Made by a program: the position numbers and the translations under genes | Notes under the pieces: model-generated | Told to the model about the DNA's origin: nothing | What the model saw: the letters and a program-made list of their open reading frames with translations, nothing else | Database searches by the model: none | Shown here: piece by piece, positions 43,000 to 52,366 of the stretch | Layout: every line of letters starts with the position of its first letter | Numbering within the stretch: position 1 is the first letter of the stretch | From: an uncultured Collinsella sp. | Lineage (GTDB): Bacteria; Actinomycetota; Coriobacteriia; Coriobacteriales; Coriobacteriaceae | Direction: 5' to 3' | Assembly: GCA_902492235.1 (NCBI GenBank) | Contig: CABUKS010000014.1 | Coordinates: 1-60,816, forward strand | Length of the DNA: 60,816 nt

Positions 43000-44710
43000 A
43001 AAAGCGAAGACGGTCAACGTCCTCGAGGGACCGATGACCGAGTCGTGCGCCGAGTTTCCCGCGCGCCACGTGTTTATCAAGTGCCCGGAGTGCCGCCGCG
43101 TGATCGATGAGGCGCGCCTGCACGACAACCTCGAGGTCTGCCCTCGTTGCGGCAAACACTTTCGCGTGAGCGGGCGCGACCGCATGCGCATGACGATTGA
43201 CGAGGGCACGTTTGAGGAATGGGATGCCAGTCTGGCGCCGGAGGACTTCCTCTCGTTTCCCGGCTATGCCGACAAGCTCAAGAGCGTGAGCGAGCGTTCG
43301 GGCGAGCACGATGCCGTTGTGTGCGGCAGGGGCAAAATCTGCGGTTGCGATACCGCGCTCTTCTTTATGGACGCCAACTTTATGATGGGCTCGATGGGTT
43401 CCGTGGTGGGCGAGAAGATCTGTCGCACATTTGAGCGAGCGACCGAGCTTGGATTGCCAGTTGTCGGCTTTACCGTTTCGGGCGGTGCGCGCATGCAAGA
43501 GGGCGTGACATCGCTTATGCAGATGGCCAAGATTTCTGCGGCGGTTAGGCGCCACAGCGAGGCGGGCGGCCTGTATATCACGGTGCTCACCGACCCCACG
43601 ACCGGAGGCGTAACCGCGAGTTTTGCCATGGAGGGCGACATTATCCTGGCCGAGCCCGATGCCCTGACGGCATTTGCCGGCCCGCGCGTGATCGAGCAGA
43701 ACATGCACAAGCGCCTGCCCAAGGGATTCCAGCGCTCCGAGTTTTTGCTGGAGCACGGCTTTTGCGATGCCGTTGTTCCGCGTGGCGAGATTGCGCTCAC
43801 GGTAGGCGAGCTGCTGGCGCTGCACGAAGGGCACGCGCCCAGCCTGGGGGCACCGCATGAGACCGTGCATACGGGGCGCCGCGGCAAAAAGCTGGGACAC
43901 TTGTTTAAGCGCTCGGCGGCACCAAAAACCGCGCTCGAGATTGTCAAGCAGACCCGCTCGGCAGATCGCGCCACGGCGGGCGAGATGATCTCGCTGGGCC
44001 TGGATGGATTTGTGGAGCTGCATGGCGACCGTTACTTTGGCGACGACGCCGCCGTGGTGGCTGGCATTGGCTGGAAAGACGGGCGACCCGTGACGGTTAT
44101 CGCCGTCGAGCGCGGTACCACGACCAAAGAGCGCATGCGTCGCAACTTTGGTATGGCACATCCCGAGGGCTACCGCAAAGCGCGTCGCCTTATGCGCCAG
44201 GCCGAAAAGTTTGGTCGACCGGTTCTGTGCCTGGTCGATACTTCGGGCGCGTTTTGCGGCATCGGTGCCGAGGAACGCGGCCAGGGCGAGGCGATTGCCC
44301 AGAATCTCATGGAGATGAGCGGCCTCAAGACGCCGATTGTCTCGGTGGTGACAGGCGAGGGCGGCTCTGGTGGCGCGCTGGCGCTGTCCGTGGCCGACCG
44401 CATCCTGATGCTCTCGAGCTCGGCCTATTCGGTCGTGAGCCCCGAGGCCTGTGCGTCGATCCTGTGGAAGGATACCGAGCGCGCGAATGAGGCCGCCGAG
44501 GCGCTTAAGCTCACGGCCCCCGATCTGTTGGCGCTCGGCATCATCGACGGCATTGTTGACGATAGGGGCCTGTCGCATGAGGAGATCGCCGGTGCCGTCA
44601 TGTCCTCGGCATTTGATGCCTTCGATACGCTTGGGCAGCTCGACGACGCGACCCTCACAAACCTCCGCTACGAAAAGTACCGCGCAATCGGTCAGTACCG
44701 CACGATGTGA
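42986..44710 (+). CDS. accDA: Acetyl-CoA carboxylase carboxyltransferase, fused beta-alpha subunits
   Basis: 574-aa single polypeptide holding both carboxyltransferase halves. The AccD part (about 1-285) has the zinc ribbon CPECRR...CPRCGK and SGGARMQEG. The AccA part (about 300-574) has GEMISLGLDGFVELHGDR, FGMAHPEGYRKA and GEGGSGGALAL. In most bacteria these are two genes. Starts at 42986 and 42992 are both possible. It ends the fab/acc operon proper. Confidence 0.94.
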
Positions 44711-44726
44711 CAAAGGGAAAGCTCGC

Positions 44727-45965
44727 ATGTCACATTGGGAAAGGCGTTCCATGTCACAAGTTTCTAACACCTCGTTTACAACGACGGTTTCATCAAACGC
44801 CATGGCCGTGGTGGATTATCTGTCCAAAAGCATGATGTCGGCGCTGCCGTTTATTGTCTGTGCGGCGTTGTTTCGCACCGTCGCCGTCATTATGGGCGAA
44901 GGCATGCTGGGCCTGTGGTCTGCCGATTCCGAAATCTATCGCCTGTTCTACAGTTGGCTCTATAACGCCGGCTACTACTTCTTGCCCATTTATCTCGGTT
45001 GGGCGGCCGCCCGCCAGCTCGGTTGCTCGGAGCAGCTGGGCATGATGCTGGGCGGCGTATTGATTGCGCCCGATCTGCTTAAGCTTGTCGATGCCGCATC
45101 GACGACGGGGGCATCGATGACTTCCGTGTATGGCCTGCTTCCCGCGCCGGTCAACGATTACACGACGACTGTTATTCCGGTTCTCCTCTCGGTGCCCGTG
45201 CTATGGCGAGTGGAGTGTTTCTTTCAGCGCGTTATCCCTAAGGCCGTGGCGTTTTCGTTCGTTCCGTTTGCGACCATGCTTGTCATGGTTCCGGTTTCGC
45301 TGTGTATTACGGCGCCGGCGGGCAGCTATCTGGGCATGCTGTTGGGCCAGCTTATGTTTATGCTTGGCAATTCCGGTGGCATCGTGTCGCTGCTCACGCT
45401 CATGGGGCTTGCCGCGGGCTGGGAGTTCCTAAAGATCGCCGGCGTCAGCAACGTTGTCCTATCGCTTGCCTACGCGCAGTTCATGAGTGTGGGAACGGAT
45501 TCGTGCATCCTGATCGCCGCGACGATGGCGACGTTCGCCGTTTGGGGCATGCCCTTTGGCGCGTCGCTCCGCGTTGCGGATAAGGACGAGAAGGCGCTCA
45601 TGCTGGGCTACTCGATCTCGGGTGTTCTTGGCGGCGTAAGCGAGCCGGCGCTGTACGGTTGCGGTTTTAAATATGGCAGGTGCCTGACGTGCATGGCCAT
45701 TGGCGGCGCCGTCGGAGGCCTTGTTGCGGCCGTGGGCCACGTTACGGCCTATACCATCGGCATGACGAATGTCCTCATGGTCATTGGCTTTGCCACGGGC
45801 GGCATCTCGAACCTGCTGTGGTGCTGCGCTGCCGGCGGCACGGCATTTGCGGTGTCTGCGGCGCTGAGCTACTGCTTTGGTGTGGTGCCGACGAAGGAAC
45901 AGGCGACGGAGGACGGAGCCGATTCGCCCGAAACAGTGGCGAGCGCTGCTGAAGTAAGCGCATAA
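44727..45965 (+). CDS. PTS EIIC membrane component, orphan
   Basis: 412-aa membrane protein with about 10 hydrophobic segments and the PTS_EIIC signatures SGVLGGVSEPALYGCGF and GMPFGASLRVADKDEKALMLGYSISG, closest to the beta-glucoside/glucose type. No EIIB domain (no CI..C phosphocysteine motif) and no EIIA are attached. I took ATG 44727 (AAGGGAAA upstream); ATG 44751 is an equal alternative. It starts 16 bp after accDA and may share its transcript. Confidence 0.85.
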   Translation: MSHWERRSMSQVSNTSFTTTVSSNAMAVVDYLSKSMMSALPFIVCAALFRTVAVIMGEGMLGLWSADSEIYRLFYSWLYNAGYYFLPIYLGWAAARQLGCSEQLGMMLGGVLIAPDLLKLVDAASTTGASMTSVYGLLPAPVNDYTTTVIPVLLSVPVLWRVECFFQRVIPKAVAFSFVPFATMLVMVPVSLCITAPAGSYLGMLLGQLMFMLGNSGGIVSLLTLMGLAAGWEFLKIAGVSNVVLSLAYAQFMSVGTDSCILIAATMATFAVWGMPFGASLRVADKDEKALMLGYSISGVLGGVSEPALYGCGFKYGRCLTCMAIGGAVGGLVAAVGHVTAYTIGMTNVLMVIGFATGGISNLLWCCAAGGTAFAVSAALSYCFGVVPTKEQATEDGADSPETVASAAEVSA

Positions 45966-46003
45966 ACCTGTGCGACAAAAGGACGATTCCTTTGCCACAT
46001 TCT

Positions 46004-46036
46004 AAGGCCGTGGCCCGTGTGGGTTGCGGCCTTTTT
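46004..46036 (+). terminator. Intrinsic terminator after EIIC
   Basis: AAGGCCGTGGCCC and GGGTTGCGGCCTT with loop GTGT, followed by TTT. It closes the fab/acc-EIIC unit. Confidence 0.85.
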
Positions 46037-46115
46037 GTATCTGTGGGGCAAAGTGGCTACACTACAATCCGTTTGAGCAATAGATATATAGATAGCACCG
46101 TGGGGGCGGATGTAG

Positions 46116-47270
46116 ATGGTCGAGTGGATTGTTAAGCGTGCGCAGGGCGACCGTGCGCGCGTGGGCACGTTGACGGGCGTGGTGTGTATTCTCGCCAATG
46201 TGGCACTATGCGCTGCGAAGGGCGCAATTGGTGTGGTTTCGGGATCGGTTTCGATTGTGGCGGATGCCATGAACAACCTGTCCGATGCCAGCTCGAATAT
46301 CATGAGCGTGCTGGGCTTTAAGCTGGCGAGCAAGCCCGCCGACCCCGAGCATCCATACGGCCATGGTCGCTACGAGTACCTCTCGGGTCTTGTCGTGGCG
46401 GCGCTCGTGCTTCTCATTGGCCTTGAACTGGTGAAGTCCTCGTTTGAGCGCATCATCCACCCCGAACCTGTCGAGTTCTCGCTTGCCCTGGTGGCAGTCC
46501 TGGCGCTTTCGATGGTTGTTAAGCTGTGGATGGCGGCGCTCAACCAAAAGCTCGGCGACCGTATCGAGTCCGAGACACTGCATGCGACTGCCCAGGATTC
46601 CAAGAACGATGTTCTTGCCACAGGCGCCGTGCTGGCATGTGCAATTGTTTCGCAGGTGACGCACATCAATCTTGACGCATGGGTCGGCCTTGCCGTTGGC
46701 GCCTATATTGGTTGGAGCGGCTTTGAACTTATTCAAGATACGGTGAGCCCGCTTTTGGGCCAGACGCCCGATCCTAAGCTGGTCAAGCACATTCGAGACA
46801 AGATCATGAGCTACCCCGGCGTTTTGGGCGTTCACGATCTGATGGTTCACGACTACGGCCCGGGCAGGAAGTTTGCAAGCGCTCACGCCGAGATGGCAGC
46901 CGAGGCCAGCCCGCTGGAAAGTCACGACACGCTCGATAACATCGAGCAGGCGTTTAGGAACGAAGACGGCATGATCGTCACGCTTCATTACGATCCCATT
47001 GTGACCGACGATCCCAAGGTGGCGAGCATGCGCTTGCGCATCAACGCAATGGCCCAGGAGATCGATAACCGCCTCTCGATTCACGACCTTCGCTGCGTGC
47101 CGGGTCCCACGCACACCAACGTGATCTTTGACTGCGTGCGTCCCTCGGATCTGCAGATGAGTGCCGAAGACGTAAAGCACGCGCTGGCACAACGGGTCGA
47201 ATCGGAATATCCCAAGTCGATTGCCAAGATTACGATCGACGAAGACTACGTAGGACATACCCACGAGTAG
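46116..47270 (+). CDS. Cation diffusion facilitator family efflux transporter
   Basis: 384-aa metal/proton antiporter. About six membrane helices cover residues 15-210, with metal sites NNLSDASSN (helix 2) and HATAQDSKND (helix 5), then a cytoplasmic ferredoxin-like domain. The Asn in the first site (N..SD instead of H..SD) occurs in manganese/iron-type members, so Mn or Fe export is a guess. The C-terminal domain is long, with an additional repeat. The ATG at 46116 has no obvious strong site. Confidence 0.9.
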   Translation: MVEWIVKRAQGDRARVGTLTGVVCILANVALCAAKGAIGVVSGSVSIVADAMNNLSDASSNIMSVLGFKLASKPADPEHPYGHGRYEYLSGLVVAALVLLIGLELVKSSFERIIHPEPVEFSLALVAVLALSMVVKLWMAALNQKLGDRIESETLHATAQDSKNDVLATGAVLACAIVSQVTHINLDAWVGLAVGAYIGWSGFELIQDTVSPLLGQTPDPKLVKHIRDKIMSYPGVLGVHDLMVHDYGPGRKFASAHAEMAAEASPLESHDTLDNIEQAFRNEDGMIVTLHYDPIVTDDPKVASMRLRINAMAQEIDNRLSIHDLRCVPGPTHTNVIFDCVRPSDLQMSAEDVKHALAQRVESEYPKSIAKITIDEDYVGHTHE

Positions 47271-47309
47271 GGCTGTGCCGGCAAAGCAGGTTATGCAGAA
47301 GGGGAGAGC

Positions 47310-47930
47310 ATGAAGAAACTGTATCTACTCCGCCACGGTCAGACGGAGTTCAACGTCAAAAAGCTGGTCCAGGGCCGCTGCGATTCACCGCTGACCGACC
47401 TGGGCCGCAAACAAGCGGGAATGGCAGCCGCATGGCTCAAGGGCCACGGCGTCGTCCCCGACAAAGTGGTCTCTTCGCCCTTAGGCCGAGCCATGGACAC
47501 AGCTCAGCTCGTCGCATGCGAGCTCCTCGGCCCGGACGCAGCAGCCGAGCCCTGCGAAGGCATTATCGAGCGCTGCTACGGCTCCTTCGAAGAAGGCCCG
47601 CACGGCGCGCTACCCACCGACGTCTGGGATCCGGGCGAGGACCTGGTCCCCTTCGGAGGAGAGGGAAGCAAAGCGTTGCAAGAACGCATGGTAGCCACCC
47701 TCACCAATCTCATGGGCGCTGAGGGCATCGAAACCCTCCTAGCAGTAAGCCACGGCAGCGCCAGCCGCCAATTCATCAAGGCTGCAGCCCCAGAGGGCTT
47801 CAAGCTCCCAGCAAAACTCCCCAACTGCGCCATCATGATCTTCGATTTTGACGATACGCGAGAAGAGGACGATACGCCCCACTGCAAGTTCACCTTGCAA
47901 CAAATTGTGGATCCCCAACAAAGTTATTAG
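47310..47930 (+). CDS. Histidine phosphatase family protein (phosphoglycerate mutase-like)
   Basis: 206 aa. The RHG motif LLRHGQTEFN has His9, SPLGRAMDTAQ has the second Arg, and AVSHGSASRQF has the second His. Substrate unknown. Codon use is unlike its neighbours: third bases are mostly C and A, with G and T scarce (GAA, CAA, GCA, CTA and GTA are frequent), more strongly toward the 3' end, which adjoins foldback element E2. Confidence 0.9.
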   Translation: MKKLYLLRHGQTEFNVKKLVQGRCDSPLTDLGRKQAGMAAAWLKGHGVVPDKVVSSPLGRAMDTAQLVACELLGPDAAAEPCEGIIERCYGSFEEGPHGALPTDVWDPGEDLVPFGGEGSKALQERMVATLTNLMGAEGIETLLAVSHGSASRQFIKAAAPEGFKLPAKLPNCAIMIFDFDDTREEDDTPHCKFTLQQIVDPQQSY

Positions 47931-47974
47931 CTGAGCGAGCAGAGTTAAGCAGACATCAACGTGTCGTCTCCCGA

Positions 47975-48111
47975 GCTTGGCAGAGGGGCGGCGAAATATA
48001 TTAAGTTTGTCGCGAGTTCCGCACGCAAAGGAAAGCACTTAATGTGCTTTCCGTCTTGCGCAGGACTGTAGAGCAGCAAACTTAATATATTTCGCCGCCC
48101 CTCTGCCAAGC
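47975..48111. repeat. Foldback element E2 (long inverted repeat)
   Basis: Perfect 34-bp arms lie at 47975-48008 and 48078-48111 (GCTTGGCAGAGGGGCGGCGA...). Inside is the hairpin GGAAAGCAC-TTAAT-GTGCTTTCC (48030-48052). The core 48017-48068 (TTCCGCACG...GCGCAGGACT) matches that of E1, and the stem differences compensate. The arms are unrelated to those of E1. It lies 45 bp past the histidine phosphatase stop and 60 bp before the rplC promoter-like element. Confidence 0.88.
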
Positions 48112-48169
48112 CCAGGCGACTCCACGCACTTTACCTGCGTAAACAATGTGAGTGAAATATGAATCTCGA

Positions 48170-48195
48170 TGGATACGCCCGCAGCCGTGTATACT
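48170..48195 (+). promoter_or_regulatory. Conserved promoter-like element upstream of rplC
   Basis: TGGATACGCCCG, then CAGCCGTGTATACT. 22 of 25 bases match 50035-50059 upstream of rplB. The end is an extended -10 (TGTATACT). No standard -35 lies 17 nt upstream. The transcript would have a leader of about 180 nt. Confidence 0.55.
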
Positions 48196-48306
48196 AAACA
48201 GCTGTGTGTAACCAGGGGAGTATTCTGGCTGGACAAAATGCCTGCTTAATAGGGTTGTCAGGTAGTCCGGGCGAAATACAAGGTTGGGGAGCACGTCGTG
48301 TAAGTA

Positions 48307-48358
48307 GTGGTCCTCTAGGGGCGTACGCTCGGTGGTGTACGCATTGTCCCAAGACCAC
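48307..48358 (+). promoter_or_regulatory. Structured leader upstream of rplC
   Basis: GTGGTC (48307) pairs with GACCAC (48353). GGG/CCC and GCGTAC/GTACGC pair inside it, giving a three-tier hairpin 20 nt before rplC. It resembles an autoregulatory ribosomal leader in position, but I do not recognise it as a known family. Confidence 0.45.
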
Positions 48359-48378
48359 GCGAGAGTTGGGATCATATC

Positions 48379-48999
48379 TTGATCAGCATGATTCTCGGCC
48401 GCAAGATTGGCATGACCCAGGTTTGGGACGAGGACGACAACGTCGTTCCCGTCACGGTCATCCAGGCTGGCCCCTGCGCTGTCTCGCAGGTTAAAACTCA
48501 GGCAACCGACGGCTATGACGCCGTCCAGATCGGTTTCGGCGACATCAAGGCCAAGAACGTGAACAAGCCCATGGCTGGTCACTTCGCCAAGGCTGGCGTC
48601 GAGCCTGTCCGCTTCCTTCGTGAGGTCCGCGTCGAGAACGGCGAGGAGCACAAGGTCGGCGAGGTCGTCACCGTCGCTGATTTCGCTGATGTCGAGAAGG
48701 TCGACGTCATCGGTACCTCCAAGGGTAAGGGCTTCCAGGGTCGCATCAAGCGCTGGGGTCAGCGCCGCGGTCCTATGACGCATGGTTCTCACTTCCAGCG
48801 TCACCCCGGTTCTATCGGTCAGTGCGCCTATCCTGCGCGCGTCCTCAAGGGCGTCAAGATGGCCGGTCACATGGGTAACGAGCGCGTTACCGTCAAGAAC
48901 CTTTCCGTTGTCCGCATCGATGCCGAGCAGAACCTCATCTTGGTCAAGGGCGCTGTCCCGGGTGCCAAGAATGGTCTCGTCGCCATCCGTATGGCCTAA
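48379..48999 (+). CDS. rplC: 50S ribosomal protein L3
   Basis: 206-aa 23S rRNA-binding protein near the peptidyl transferase centre. ILGRKIGMTQVWDE and GFQGRIKRWGQRRGPMTHGSHFQRHPGSIG are conserved. A TTG at 48379 gives MISMILGRKIG, which fits the family; an ATG three codons later is the alternative. It opens the second part of the split S10 cluster. Confidence 0.95.
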   Translation: MISMILGRKIGMTQVWDEDDNVVPVTVIQAGPCAVSQVKTQATDGYDAVQIGFGDIKAKNVNKPMAGHFAKAGVEPVRFLREVRVENGEEHKVGEVVTVADFADVEKVDVIGTSKGKGFQGRIKRWGQRRGPMTHGSHFQRHPGSIGQCAYPARVLKGVKMAGHMGNERVTVKNLSVVRIDAEQNLILVKGAVPGAKNGLVAIRMA

Positions 49000-49045
49000 G
49001 GGCCCAGCCCATTTAGCCCAGCGTCATACCAAGGAGAACACTTAA

Positions 49046-49672
49046 ATGGCAAAGTTTGAAGTAAAGAACAGCGAGGGCAAGAAGGTCGCCGAGGCCGAGC
49101 TCGCCGCTGAGGTGTACGGCATCGAGCCGAACATCCACGTTATGCACCACATCGTCAAGTGCCAGATGGCCTCTTGGCGTCAGGGCACCCAGTCCGCTAA
49201 GGGCCGCTCTGAGGTTTCCGGTGGCGGCAAGAAGCCTTGGCGTCAGAAGGGCACCGGCCGTGCCCGCCAGGGTTCCATCCGTGCTGCCCAGTGGCGTCAC
49301 GGTGGCGTTGTCTTCGCCCCCAAGCCCCGTTCCTACGCTAAGCGTATGAACAACAAGGAGGTCAAGCTGGCTATGCGCTCCGCGCTGTCCGCCAAGCTGG
49401 CCGATGGCGAGCTCGTGCTCGTCGACGACTACGGCTTCGAGAAGCCTTCCACCAAGGCTGCCGTCGCCATGCTCAAGGCTCTCGGCCTTGAGGGCAAGCG
49501 TCTGACCATCATCGTTCGCGATGAGGACGTCAACGCCTACCTGTCGTTCCGCAACATTCCCAAGACGTTCATCATCACCGCTGACGAGGCCAACACCTAC
49601 GATCTCGTCAACAACAACGCTGTGCTGATGCCCGCCGACATCGCCGCTCACTTCGGGGAGGTGCTTGCATAA
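49046..49672 (+). CDS. rplD: 50S ribosomal protein L4
   Basis: 208 aa. The extended loop GGGKKPWRQKGTGRARQGSIRAAQWRHGG lines the exit tunnel. The ATG follows AAGGAG. In E. coli L4 represses the S10 operon; whether that holds here is not shown. Confidence 0.97.
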   Translation: MAKFEVKNSEGKKVAEAELAAEVYGIEPNIHVMHHIVKCQMASWRQGTQSAKGRSEVSGGGKKPWRQKGTGRARQGSIRAAQWRHGGVVFAPKPRSYAKRMNNKEVKLAMRSALSAKLADGELVLVDDYGFEKPSTKAAVAMLKALGLEGKRLTIIVRDEDVNAYLSFRNIPKTFIITADEANTYDLVNNNAVLMPADIAAHFGEVLA

Positions 49673-49960
49673 ATGACCGCCCATGAGATCATCATCCGTC
49701 CGATCGTGTCCGAGCGTTCCTTCTCCGGCATGGAGCTGAACAAGTACACGTTCGAGGTCGCCAAGGATGCTAACAAGTATCAGATCAAGGACGCTGTCGA
49801 GGAGATCTTCGGCGTCAAGGTCGTTCGCGTGAACACCCTGACGGTCAAGCCCAAGACCAAGCGCGTGCGCTATGTCGCCGGCAAGACCCGTTCTTGGAAG
49901 AAGGCCATCGTCACGCTGGCCGAGGGCGACACCATCGAGGTCTTTGGCAACCAGGCCTAA
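49673..49960 (+). CDS. rplW: 50S ribosomal protein L23
   Basis: 95-aa protein at the tunnel exit (EIIIRPIVSERSF...NKYQIKDAVEEIFGVKV). Its ATG directly abuts the rplD stop, so translation is coupled. Confidence 0.97.
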   Translation: MTAHEIIIRPIVSERSFSGMELNKYTFEVAKDANKYQIKDAVEEIFGVKVVRVNTLTVKPKTKRVRYVAGKTRSWKKAIVTLAEGDTIEVFGNQA

Positions 49961-49978
49961 GACTCGCTGCTGTTGAGT

Positions 49979-50014
49979 GAGCTCATGCCTCCCAAATAGG
50001 GGAGGCGGGAGCTC
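49979..50014 (+). terminator. Hairpin between rplW and rplB (possible attenuator)
   Basis: GAGCTC-AT-GCCTCCC and GGGAGGC-G-GAGCTC form a strong stem followed by AAGGTTTT. It sits ahead of a promoter-like element at 50035, in an unusually large 179-bp gap within a ribosomal operon. Confidence 0.6.
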
Positions 50015-50034
50015 AAGGTTTTGGGCGTATAAAA

Positions 50035-50060
50035 TGGACACGCCCGGAACCGTGTATACG
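50035..50060 (+). promoter_or_regulatory. Conserved promoter-like element upstream of rplB
   Basis: TGGACACGCCCG, then GAACCGTGTATACG. It matches the rplC upstream element at 22 of 25 bases and follows the rplW-rplB hairpin, so rplB may have its own promoter. Confidence 0.55.
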
Positions 50061-50139
50061 TCCGGTGTCATCGCACCCGAGGCAGAACCTCGAATCCCTG
50101 TCTGCGATGGCTAACGGATTCCTATTGAAAGGGATTGTA

Positions 50140-50970
50140 ATGGCTGTAAAGCACCTTAAGCCGACCTCCGCTGGTAGGCGTTGGCAGACGATCTCCGACT
50201 TCTCCGAGATCACCTGCACCAAGCCCGAGAAGTCTCTTCTCGAGCCCCTGCCCAAGAAGGCCGGTCGTAACAACAACGGCCGCATCACCACCCGCCACCA
50301 GGGCGGCGGCGTGAAGCGTCGTTACCGCGTGATCGACTTCAAGCGCAACAAGGACGGCGTGCCCGCCAAGGTTGCCACGATCGAGTACGATCCGAACCGT
50401 TCCGCTCGCATCGCTCTGCTGCACTACGCTGACGGTGAGAAGCGCTACATCCTGGCCCCCAAGGGCCTCGAGGTCGGTCAGACCATCATGTCCGGTTCTG
50501 ACGCCGACATCAAGCCGGGCAACGCTCTGCCCCTCGCCGACATCCCCGTCGGTACGCTCATCCACGCCGTCGAGTTCCAGCCGGGCAAGGGCGCTGCTAT
50601 CGCCCGTTCCGCCGGTAACTCCTGCCAGCTGATGGGTAAGGAGGGCAAGTACGCTATCGTCCGTATGCCTTCCTCCGAGATGCGCCGCATCCTCGTTACC
50701 TGCCGCGCCACCGTCGGTGAGGTCGGCAACGCCGATCACTCCAACATCGTCATCGGCAAGGCCGGCCGTAAGCGTCACATGAACGTGCGCCCGACCGTCC
50801 GCGGTACCGTCATGAACCCTGTCGACCACCCGCACGGCGGTGGCGAGGGCAAGAACCACACCTCTGGTCGTCCTTCTGTTACCCCCTGGGGTAAGCCGAC
50901 GAAGGGCCTTCGTACGCGCAAGAAGAAGAAGGTCTCGAACCAGCACATCATTCGTCGCCGTAAGAAGTAA
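50140..50970 (+). CDS. rplB: 50S ribosomal protein L2
   Basis: 276-aa protein needed for subunit association and peptidyl transfer. The conserved C-terminal NPVDHPHGGGEG includes the essential His. The ATG at 50140 follows GAAAGGGA. Confidence 0.97.
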   Translation: MAVKHLKPTSAGRRWQTISDFSEITCTKPEKSLLEPLPKKAGRNNNGRITTRHQGGGVKRRYRVIDFKRNKDGVPAKVATIEYDPNRSARIALLHYADGEKRYILAPKGLEVGQTIMSGSDADIKPGNALPLADIPVGTLIHAVEFQPGKGAAIARSAGNSCQLMGKEGKYAIVRMPSSEMRRILVTCRATVGEVGNADHSNIVIGKAGRKRHMNVRPTVRGTVMNPVDHPHGGGEGKNHTSGRPSVTPWGKPTKGLRTRKKKKVSNQHIIRRRKK

Positions 50971-51002
50971 TTTCGGATACCGAGTTTTAGGAGAAAGCAC
51001 TT

Positions 51003-51263
51003 ATGAGCAGAAGTCTCAAAAAGGGCCCGTTCGTGGAGACTCGCCTTCTCTCGCGTATCACCGCGATGAACGAGGCTGGCAAGAAGGACGTCGTGAAGAC
51101 CTGGTCCCGCGCGTCCACCATCTTCCCCGAGATGGTTGGTCACACCATCGCCGTCCACGACGGCCGCAAGCATGTGCCCGTGTATGTTACTGAGTCCATG
51201 GTTGGTCACAAGCTCGGCGAGTTCGCGCCGACTCGTACGTTCCGTGGCCACAAGGCCAAATAG
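51003..51263 (+). CDS. rpsS: 30S ribosomal protein S19
   Basis: 86 aa, MSRSLKKGPFVETRL...HKLGEFAPTRTFRGHKAK; complete. 32 bp after rplB with AGGAGA. Confidence 0.97.
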   Translation: MSRSLKKGPFVETRLLSRITAMNEAGKKDVVKTWSRASTIFPEMVGHTIAVHDGRKHVPVYVTESMVGHKLGEFAPTRTFRGHKAK

Positions 51264-51277
51264 GGGGTTAACCGTAA

Positions 51278-51649
51278 ATGGCAACTAAGTCTATTGAAAC
51301 TGAGGCCACCGAGGTTCGCGCCGTCGCTAAGTACGTGCGTGTTTCCCCCAGCAAGGCCCGCCTGGTGGTCGATCTGATCCGCCGCAAGCCTGTCGCTCAG
51401 GCCTTCGACATCCTCCACTTCTGCGACCGCGCCGTCGCCGTGGATGTCGAGAAGGTTCTCGGTTCCGCCGTTGCGAACGCCGAGAACAACAACGGTCTGC
51501 GTGCCGACAACCTGGTTGTCGCCGCTGCCTATGTTGACGAGGGTCCGACGCTTAAGCGCATCCGTCCCCGCGCCAAGGGTTCCGCTTCTCGCATTCTGAA
51601 GCGTACTTCCCACATCACCGTCGTCGTTGCTCCTCGAAAGGAGGCGTAA
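51278..51649 (+). CDS. rplV: 50S ribosomal protein L22
   Basis: 123 aa. KYVRVSPSKARLVVDLIR and the loop PRAKGSASRILKRTSHITVVV reach into the exit tunnel; the macrolide-relevant loop appears normal. 14 bp after rpsS. Confidence 0.97.
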   Translation: MATKSIETEATEVRAVAKYVRVSPSKARLVVDLIRRKPVAQAFDILHFCDRAVAVDVEKVLGSAVANAENNNGLRADNLVVAAAYVDEGPTLKRIRPRAKGSASRILKRTSHITVVVAPRKEA

Positions 51650-51655
51650 AGCTGT

Positions 51656-52366
51656 ATGGGTCAGAAAGTCTACCCCACCGGCTTCCGTCTTGGCATCACC
51701 GAGAACTGGCGCTCCCGCTGGTTCGCAGAGAAGGATTACGCTAAGACCCTCGGTAACGATCTCGAGATCCGCAAGTACCTCGAGAAGCGTCTTTCCCGCG
51801 CAGCTGTCTCCCGCGTCGAGATCGAGCGCGCTGGCGACAAGGTGAAGGTCATTATCCTCACCGCTCGCCCCGGCGTTGTTATCGGTAAGAAGGGTGCCGA
51901 GATCGATACCCTCCGCACCGAGCTCGAGAAGGTCGCTGGCGTCTCCAAGGGCCAGCTCTCCGTCGACGTTGTCGAGATCAAGCGCCCCGAGCTCGACGCT
52001 AACCTCGTTGCTCAGTCTATCGCCGAGCAGCTCGAGGGCCGCGTTGCCTTCCGTCGCGCTATGCGCAAGGCTGTCCAGTCCGCCCGCAAGGCCGGCGCTA
52101 AGGGCATCCGTATCCAGTGCTCCGGTCGTCTCGGCGGTGCCGAGATGGGCCGTCGTGAGTGGTACCGCGAGGGTCGCGTGCCTCTGCACACCCTCCGTGC
52201 CAAGATCGACTACGGCACGGCTGTCGCCAGCACCACCATGGGCGCTTGCGGCGTGAAGGTCTGGATCTACCTGGGCGAGAAGCTCCCGGGCCAGCCTGTT
52301 CCCAACCCTGCACTCGAGGGCTCTTCCCGTCCTCGTCGTCGTAACTCCGAGAGGAGGGGTCAGTAG
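51656..52366 (+). CDS. rpsC: 30S ribosomal protein S3
   Basis: 236 aa. KH domain GVVIGKKGAEIDTLRTEL and a C-terminal S3 domain (IRIQCSGRLGGAEMGRREWYREGRVPLHTLRA) are present. Part of the helicase-like mRNA entry site. Confidence 0.97.
   Translation: MGQKVYPTGFRLGITENWRSRWFAEKDYAKTLGNDLEIRKYLEKRLSRAAVSRVEIERAGDKVKVIILTARPGVVIGKKGAEIDTLRTELEKVAGVSKGQLSVDVVEIKRPELDANLVAQSIAEQLEGRVAFRRAMRKAVQSARKAGAKGIRIQCSGRLGGAEMGRREWYREGRVPLHTLRAKIDYGTAVASTTMGACGVKVWIYLGEKLPGQPVPNPALEGSSRPRRRNSERRGQ

Noticed and set aside
47975..48111. E2 as an ordinary terminator of the histidine phosphatase gene
   Set aside because: It has 34-bp perfect arms around a 69-nt interior and no T-run, unlike the compact terminators elsewhere in the window. 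Some termination effect cannot be excluded.
48200..48378. A tRNA or known riboswitch in the rplC leader
   Set aside because: No T-loop, anticodon arm or CCA-type acceptor stem and no riboswitch core I recognise. No tRNA or rRNA gene was found in the window.
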